Shown piece after piece: positions 7,275 through 12,545 of a stretch of 12,545 bases of DNA. This DNA comes from an uncultured Eubacteriales bacterium (GTDB lineage: Bacteria > Bacillota > Clostridia > Christensenellales > Borkfalkiaceae), in contig UQZE01000054.1 in assembly GCA_900545325.1 (NCBI GenBank), forward strand, positions 1 to 12,545, in the 5' to 3' direction. A program made the position numbers and the translations under genes. The first letter of the stretch is position 1; every line of letters starts with the position of its first letter. The notes under the pieces were generated by a model, which was not told the DNA's origin, searched no databases, and saw only the letters and a list, made by a program, of their open reading frames with translations.

Positions 7275-9166
7275 AAAAACTGCTGATATTCCTGCTTGCG
7301 GCGCTGACGGCGTTCGGCGCGGCGGGCTGCGGTAAGGAAAAGGGCGATTTCGGCAGATACGAGAGCGTGGCGGGCAGGCCCGCGGACGCGGTGTTCTCGT
7401 TCGAGAGCGGTCTCGGTGAAGAAAAACCGCCCTATCCTCTGAGCGACGGCCGCACGTTTTACATATCCGCGGAGGGGAACGCGGAGAACGACGGCCTCAG
7501 CGAGAGCGAACCGCTCGACCTTGCCACCGTCAACGGCGCGGCTTTCCAGAGCGGCTTGAAAGCGGGGGACAGCCTGCTGTTCCGCCGCGGGGATACGTTC
7601 GGGCATTTCATGCTCGAAAACGTGCGCGGCAGGGAAGATAATCCCGTTACCGTTTCGGCGTACGGCGAGGGGGAAAAGCCGCTTTTCCGCTACGCGGGCA
7701 ACACCGTGGAGCTGAAATTCTGCGATAACTTCGTAATACGCGACATCGCCGTAGAAGTGATCGGCGTGGAACGCAGCCCGTCCAATCCCGCGCAGCGCAC
7801 CGGCCTCAGCATACAATACGACCATGCGGGCGGCGAAAAATTCGAGAACGTATACGTTTTCGACAACGAAATCTATTCGCAGGGCGTGGACAGGAACACG
7901 TTCGGCATAGAGGTTACCGCGGCGAGCCAGAATTACGAATCCTCCCCGACGGAGGTGCTTTCGAACCTGCACGTCAAGCGCAACGAGGTGCACGACGTCG
8001 GCCGTTCGGGCATACATACCATAGGCTGGCTCATAGACGAAGGGTATAACAACGTCAAATGGACGATGTACAGGGATTTCTTTATCGACGAAAACACGGT
8101 GTACAACGTCGGCTGCATGGGGATATACATCACCTGCTGCACGAACAGCACTATCAACCGCAATCTCATCTACAACGCGGGCGCGTACGACAAGGCGGAA
8201 CTGATGGAGGGCGAGTGCGGCATCATGGCGCTCAGCTCGGACACCATGGATATCATGTTCAACGAAATCTACGGCTGTCTCGACCAGAAACTGGGCTACG
8301 ACGCCATGGGCATAGATATCGACTGGAATACGCGGAACATCAACGTACAGTACAATCACTGCTACGACAATCTCGGCAGCGGCGTGGGCACCATGGCCAA
8401 CCGCGACTGCTTTATCCGCAACAACCGCCTGGAAAACAACAAGGGCGAAACGGGCGGGCATGCCGGGCAGATCTCGGTAACGGCGTTTACTTCGCGCGTG
8501 CACGGGGTGCCCGAAGACTATCACAGCGTCCGCGGGCTCACGATAGAGGAAAACCTGCTGATCGGCACGCCCGACGGCAAGAACATGTTCTGCAGTTCGC
8601 TTTCCAACGGCGACGCCGACTGGACGGACAACGTCTTCCGCCGAAACCACGTGGTCTATACGGGGGACGATCCCTCGAAAATGCGCTTTATCTTCGTGGA
8701 CGACAGCGCGCCGTGGTATGATTTTTCCGAAAACCGCTATTACAGCGCGAAGACGAGCGTTTTCAAATGCTACGACAACACCGAAGCGGCGGATATAGCC
8801 GTCGGCTCGCAGCCATACGGCGGGCAGTCCATGAAGTTTGAAAACTGGCTTAAGCGGGATGCGGGCGCGACGTACGAGAACTTGAGCGACGCGGCGCCTT
8901 CCGCGCCTTCTGCGGCCGCCGCACGGCTTGAAAACGGGAAAATAACGCTTTCCTGGGAAGCTTCGGAAGGCAATTTATGGCATTACAACGTCTATCTCGT
9001 CGGTGCGGACGAGGACGTGAGCTATCCCGACATGCTGGGCGAAACGGAGGAAACGGCGTTTTCTTTCACGCCCGCATACGCAGGGGAATATTACTTCGTC
9101 ATACAGCCCGAAAGCGATCAGGGCGTGTACGGCAAGGCTCTCAAGATCAAGGTGGAAATGAGGTGA
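7271..9166 (+). CDS. Right-handed beta-helix lipoprotein with C-terminal beta-sandwich domain (copy 1)
   Basis: A 631-residue surface lipoprotein, probably a glycan-active or glycan-binding beta-helix protein of unassigned activity. The signal peptide ends in FGAAGC with Cys20 lipidated. Residues 60-115 hold the entry motif of many secreted beta-helix carbohydrate-active proteins: GRTFYISAEGNAENDG, then AGDSLLFRRGDTF. Residues about 120-490 are beta-helix rungs with Asn-rich turns (NRNLIYN, QYNHCYDN, IRNNRLENN). Two highly conserved blocks stand out, EGECGIMA (313-320) and MGIDIDWN (346-353); both are rich in acidic residues and are candidates for a catalytic or calcium site. Residues about 549-631 look like an FN3/Ig-type module (WHYNVYLVG, GEYYFVIQPES). 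It overlaps the binding-protein stop by 4 bases. A polysaccharide lyase, glycoside hydrolase or non-catalytic binder are all possible, and I cannot choose between them. Confidence 0.85.
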   Translation: MKKLLIFLLAALTAFGAAGCGKEKGDFGRYESVAGRPADAVFSFESGLGEEKPPYPLSDGRTFYISAEGNAENDGLSESEPLDLATVNGAAFQSGLKAGDSLLFRRGDTFGHFMLENVRGREDNPVTVSAYGEGEKPLFRYAGNTVELKFCDNFVIRDIAVEVIGVERSPSNPAQRTGLSIQYDHAGGEKFENVYVFDNEIYSQGVDRNTFGIEVTAASQNYESSPTEVLSNLHVKRNEVHDVGRSGIHTIGWLIDEGYNNVKWTMYRDFFIDENTVYNVGCMGIYITCCTNSTINRNLIYNAGAYDKAELMEGECGIMALSSDTMDIMFNEIYGCLDQKLGYDAMGIDIDWNTRNINVQYNHCYDNLGSGVGTMANRDCFIRNNRLENNKGETGGHAGQISVTAFTSRVHGVPEDYHSVRGLTIEENLLIGTPDGKNMFCSSLSNGDADWTDNVFRRNHVVYTGDDPSKMRFIFVDDSAPWYDFSENRYYSAKTSVFKCYDNTEAADIAVGSQPYGGQSMKFENWLKRDAGATYENLSDAAPSAPSAAAARLENGKITLSWEASEGNLWHYNVYLVGADEDVSYPDMLGETEETAFSFTPAYAGEYYFVIQPESDQGVYGKALKIKVEMR

Positions 9167-9169
9167 GAA

Positions 9170-11059
9170 ATGAAAAAATTCGTAACGATGCTCGCCGCCC
9201 TGTTCGCGCTGACGGCGTTCGGCGCGGGCTGCGATAAAAAGGGCGGCGGGAACTTTGAAAACTATACCGACGTGGCGGGAAAACCCGCGGACGCGTCCTT
9301 TTCCTTCGAAACCGATCTCGGAGAAAAGCAGGCGGCGTATCCCGCGGGCAGCGGGCGCACGTTCTACGTTTCCGCGGAGGGCAGCGACGAAAACGACGGC
9401 CTGAGCAGGGATAAACCGCTGAAGAGCATCGCCGCGGTCAACAAGCTTCAGTTAAAAGCGGGGGACAGCGTATGTTTCCGCGGCGGCGATACGTTCGAGG
9501 GCAATTTGTATTTTGAAAACCTCAAGGGGGAGGAAGATGAACCCATTACCTTCTGCGGCTACGACGACGAAAACGCGCGGGCGCATCTCAAGGGCGGCAG
9601 CAGCGCGGTGAAATTCAGTTTCGCCTCCAACGTGGTGGTGCGCGATCTCATGATCGAGGGCAATTCCGGGGAGTACGGCCAGTCGGGCGCGGTCGGGGGG
9701 AACGTGCTCGAATTCGCCTACGGGGCGACGGAAGAGCGGTTTGAAAACATCTATATCGTAAATAACGAGGTGTTCAGCAATTCCTGCGAGAACCTGCTTT
9801 TCGGCATCACGATATCCGCGGGCGCGGATTACGAAACGGACATTCCCGAACAGGTGCTTTCGCACGTGTTGATCAGCGGAAACACGGTGCATACCACGGG
9901 GCGCACGGGAATTCATTCGGGCGGCTGGTTCACCAAGGAAACGGGCAATCAGAACGCCTGCCGCGCGACAGATTTTTACGACATCGTCGTGGACGGCAAC
10001 CACGTGTATGACATGGGGCATATCGGCATCTACCTCGGCGGCGTTACCAACAGCGCGATCACGCGCAACCTCGTGCACGATACCGGGCTTTATTCCACGG
10101 ACGCACTGCTCGAGGGCGAATGCGGCATCATGGCGATCAGCGCGGACGACATGGACATCATGTACAACGTTACGTACAACAATTTCGACGCCAGCCTGAA
10201 TTTCGATTCCATGGGCATAGATATCGACTGGAACACAAACGACATCAACGTGCAGTACAATCACACGTACGACTGCCTCGGCAGCGGCATTGCCACCATG
10301 GCGAACCAGAATTCCTTTATCCGCAACAACCGCGTGGAAAACAACGACTGCGCCACCAACTGCAACAGCCAGATTCAGATCGGCAATTTCACGGTGGAAA
10401 GCCAGTATATCGGCGCGGATATGCACGGCGTTTCCAACCTCACGGTGGAAGATAATCTCATCGTCGGGGAAAACACCTTTATGTTCCGCGCCAAAATGGA
10501 AAACGGCGCGCTCGGCTGGACGGGCAATTCGTTTAAGGACAACCGCGTGGTCAATAAGTCCGCCGCGGACGACAAATACTGGATCTCTGTGGACGACGAC
10601 GTGTGCTGGAACGCCTTTGCAGGCAACCGCTATTTTACGAAAAACAAGTCCTTCAAATTCCGCGTGTACGACAATACGAGCGGCGCGCTCATAGAAAACG
10701 AAGGTCAGCAGTTCGTATACGACGGCACGTTTGCGGCGTGGCAGAAACGCGACGTCGGCGCCGTGCTGGAAGAACTGAGCGACGCGCCCGCGGGCGCGGT
10801 CGAAGGGCTGAAAGCAGAGTATAAAAACGGAGGCGTAGTCCTTTCATGGGACCGTTCCGCAGGGGACGTGTGGCATTATAACGTGCACAGCGTCGGGTAC
10901 GACGAGGCTTTGAGCCATATCAACATGCTGGGAGAAACGGAAGAAACGAGTTTTACCTTTCTGCCCGAATACAAAGGGGAATATTATTTCGTGGTGCAGC
11001 CCGAAAGCAACCAGGGCGTGTACGGCAAAGCCATGAAGATAAAGGTAACGCTCGGTTAA
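9170..11059 (+). CDS. Right-handed beta-helix lipoprotein with C-terminal beta-sandwich domain (copy 2)
   Basis: A 629-residue paralogue of the preceding protein, three bases after its stop, with GAGGTGA as ribosome binding site inside the previous gene's end. The signal peptide ends in FGAGC with Cys21 lipidated. The same order is seen: GRTFYVSAEGSDENDG (62-77), AGDSVCFRGGDTF, beta-helix rungs to about 490, EGECGIMA (315-322), MGIDIDWN (348-355), VQYNHTYDCLGSG, and a C-terminal module (541-629) with WHYNVHSVG and GEYYFVVQPES. The two copies align almost without gaps, so they arose by tandem duplication. The early helix (residues 140-230) and the loop after the last Asn ladder (392-425) differ most, which could mean different ligands. 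Activity is unassigned. The gene is followed by a 30-base A-rich gap without a terminator, so transcription continues. Confidence 0.85.
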   Translation: MKKFVTMLAALFALTAFGAGCDKKGGGNFENYTDVAGKPADASFSFETDLGEKQAAYPAGSGRTFYVSAEGSDENDGLSRDKPLKSIAAVNKLQLKAGDSVCFRGGDTFEGNLYFENLKGEEDEPITFCGYDDENARAHLKGGSSAVKFSFASNVVVRDLMIEGNSGEYGQSGAVGGNVLEFAYGATEERFENIYIVNNEVFSNSCENLLFGITISAGADYETDIPEQVLSHVLISGNTVHTTGRTGIHSGGWFTKETGNQNACRATDFYDIVVDGNHVYDMGHIGIYLGGVTNSAITRNLVHDTGLYSTDALLEGECGIMAISADDMDIMYNVTYNNFDASLNFDSMGIDIDWNTNDINVQYNHTYDCLGSGIATMANQNSFIRNNRVENNDCATNCNSQIQIGNFTVESQYIGADMHGVSNLTVEDNLIVGENTFMFRAKMENGALGWTGNSFKDNRVVNKSAADDKYWISVDDDVCWNAFAGNRYFTKNKSFKFRVYDNTSGALIENEGQQFVYDGTFAAWQKRDVGAVLEELSDAPAGAVEGLKAEYKNGGVVLSWDRSAGDVWHYNVHSVGYDEALSHINMLGETEETSFTFLPEYKGEYYFVVQPESNQGVYGKAMKIKVTLG

Positions 11060-11089
11060 TCCGAAAAAAAATAGAAAGGGAGGAAAATC

Positions 11090-12545
11090 ATGAAAAAATT
11101 GTTGCTGGCCGCATTGTCGGCCGTGTGCCTGCTGTCGCTGGCGTTCGCCGCCTGTCAGCGGTCCGTTACCCTCGTGGATTTCGACGTGCGCGACGAGGAC
11201 GAAACCGCCTACATCGAGATCGGCGAAGAATACACCGTACCTACGGGGCTGGCCGTTGACAGCGCCGGCAAGGAGATCGTGGGCAGCGTGCGCGTTTACG
11301 GCGAGGACGGCAAGGACGTACCCGTAACGCAAGGCAAGTGCAAACCGCCCGCGGTGGGAAATTACACGGTGGAATATACGTTCGCCTATAACAAATCCGA
11401 CGTGGCGAAAAAACACTATACGCTCAACGTCTACGACCTTACCGGTCCCGTTGTGGAATGCGATCTCGGCGAAAACAACTACGCGCCCGAGGGCGGCAGT
11501 TTCGATATTTCCGCCATCGCGGTTACGGACAACAGCGGAGAAACGATATCCCCCGAGATCAAGGTATATTTCGGCGATAAGGAAATTCAGCTTTCCGGCA
11601 CGACGGTGGAATTTAAAGACAAGGGGACTTACCGCATAGAAGTCAACGCGAGCGACTCTTCGGGAAACGAAACGACGGCGGTTTTCCGCGTGTTCACCGT
11701 GATGGACGCGGAAAGCGGGATCAGTCCTTATAATCAGTATTACGAAACGAGCGCGAGCGATGAATTTGCACATTCGGGCAGTTATTCGTATAAAGTGGGC
11801 CTGTTCATGAACAACTACAACTGGTTCGACGACAAGGCCATGCTCGGCGACGTGAAAATCCTTTCCGACAAGACGTACGAAAAACTTTCTTTCTGGATAT
11901 ATTTCGGCGTGGGAGAAGGGTACGAAAGCCTGTCTTTCTCCGTCAACAAACTCTATTACGACATGAAGGTATACGACGCTTACGGCGACGAAGTGGAATT
12001 GAACTGGCAGGATAAATACGAATTTTTCAACGGCAGCTGGTACCGCTGGGAAGTGGACGTAACGAAGGGGCTTGTAGACGGCTACGGCGCGATTACGGAA
12101 ACGCTCAACGATTTCCAGATTTACCTCGGCGTATGGGATCTGGTGGGCAACAACAACGCCATCACCAACGGCAGTTACGTCTATATAGACGATTTGAAAC
12201 TCGTGGGGAGCGATTACGACTTTTCGGGCGAATACGAAGAAAAGCCCGCGATCGAACCCGACAAATACGAAAAGGGAGAAAAACTGCTCGACGCGACGAG
12301 CTTCGACGCTATGGTCAAGAACGTTTTCGAGGCGGATTGCGGCTGGGCGAAGATGGAAAGCGCGGACGAAACGCCCGTTGTTTACGGCGAATACACTTTC
12401 TTCCGCGGCAGCGCGGAAAATCCTGAGAAGTTCGACAAAGCGGGATCGACGTACCAGTCTCTCGGACATACCGAAAACGCGGAAAATCCGGAGGCGAAAA
12501 AGGCTTATACGAACAACTGGAAATTCTATTACGGCTTCAACGACG
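11090..12545 (+). CDS. Modular lipoprotein with Ig-like and jelly-roll (CBM-like) domains, 3' end outside window
   Basis: The frame is open from the ATG at 11090 to the window edge (485 codons seen, no stop). AAAGGGAGGAAAA sits just upstream, and the protein begins MKKLLLAALSAVCLLS. The lipobox FAAC puts the lipid on Cys22. Residues about 30-116 and 118-205 look like two bacterial Ig-like domains; the second ends in the typical NASDSSGNETTAVFRVFTV. Residues about 212-374 look like a jelly-roll carbohydrate-binding module: HSGSYSYKV, LSFWIYF, WYRWEVDV and the closing strand YVYIDDLKLVG. From about residue 398 a second unit of similar style begins (GEKLLDATSFDAMV). I see no catalytic motif in the visible part, so a glycan-binding surface scaffold or the binding front of a longer enzyme both remain possible. 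It is the last visible gene of the transport operon and the fourth lipoprotein in a row. Confidence 0.8.
   Translation, partial: MKKLLLAALSAVCLLSLAFAACQRSVTLVDFDVRDEDETAYIEIGEEYTVPTGLAVDSAGKEIVGSVRVYGEDGKDVPVTQGKCKPPAVGNYTVEYTFAYNKSDVAKKHYTLNVYDLTGPVVECDLGENNYAPEGGSFDISAIAVTDNSGETISPEIKVYFGDKEIQLSGTTVEFKDKGTYRIEVNASDSSGNETTAVFRVFTVMDAESGISPYNQYYETSASDEFAHSGSYSYKVGLFMNNYNWFDDKAMLGDVKILSDKTYEKLSFWIYFGVGEGYESLSFSVNKLYYDMKVYDAYGDEVELNWQDKYEFFNGSWYRWEVDVTKGLVDGYGAITETLNDFQIYLGVWDLVGNNNAITNGSYVYIDDLKLVGSDYDFSGEYEEKPAIEPDKYEKGEKLLDATSFDAMVKNVFEADCGWAKMESADETPVVYGEYTFFRGSAENPEKFDKAGSTYQSLGHTENAENPEAKKAYTNNWKFYYGFND

Noticed and set aside
7229..8650. Minus-strand open frame of about 473 codons opposite beta-helix copy 1
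   Set aside because: It is antisense to a clear lipoprotein gene, its composition (Val, His, Ala, Arg) is typical of reverse-complement reading, and no motif was seen.
10844..12469. Long open frame on the minus strand (about 541 codons) opposite the modular lipoprotein
   Set aside because: It is a shadow of the GC-rich coding frame on the + strand. It has no ribosome binding site and a His/Val/Arg-rich composition without domains, while the + strand frame has a signal peptide and recognisable modules.
1..12545. CRISPR arrays, tRNA/rRNA genes, insertion sequences, phage genes
   Set aside because: Nothing resembling these was seen. The only tandem repeats are the coding repeats at 288-812, and there is no transposase, integrase or structural RNA signature.

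Overview
The window looks like a stretch of a Gram-positive (Firmicutes/Clostridia-like) chromosome from a polysaccharide-degrading anaerobe. The supporting signs are a YesM/YesN-type two-component system, an LplB/LplC-type sugar permease pair with a lipoprotein binding protein and no local ATPase, strong AGGAGG-type ribosome binding sites, and four consecutive genes with lipoprotein signal peptides. Base composition is moderately GC-rich, yet ATA isoleucine codons are frequent. That combination reminds me of gut Clostridia of the Christensenellales type, but this placement is only a guess. All genes read on the + strand.

Region 1 (1-1010): the 3' part of a gene for an Ala/Glu/Lys-rich coiled-coil protein. 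It has 29-residue tandem repeats and one C-terminal membrane anchor. Two consecutive hairpin terminators close the unit.

Region 2 (1011-3679): a short upstream region with two weak promoter candidates and a perfect 12-bp palindrome, then an overlapping sensor histidine kinase / AraC-type response regulator pair.

Region 3 (3761-12545, continuing past the window): one tightly packed operon. It encodes two permease subunits, the extracellular solute-binding lipoprotein, two tandem paralogous right-handed beta-helix lipoproteins that end in a shared beta-sandwich module, and a multidomain lipoprotein with Ig-like and jelly-roll (CBM-like) modules that runs off the end.

Working model (inference): the kinase senses an extracellular glycan or its fragments and the regulator activates the downstream operon. 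The anchored beta-helix proteins and the CBM-like lipoprotein bind or cut the polymer at the cell surface. The binding protein passes oligosaccharides to the permease, which would need an ATPase encoded elsewhere (MsmX-type sharing is known for this family). The substrate cannot be named from the sequence. The least-described part is the pair of beta-helix lipoproteins with a strongly conserved acidic core, together with the modular lipoprotein after them.
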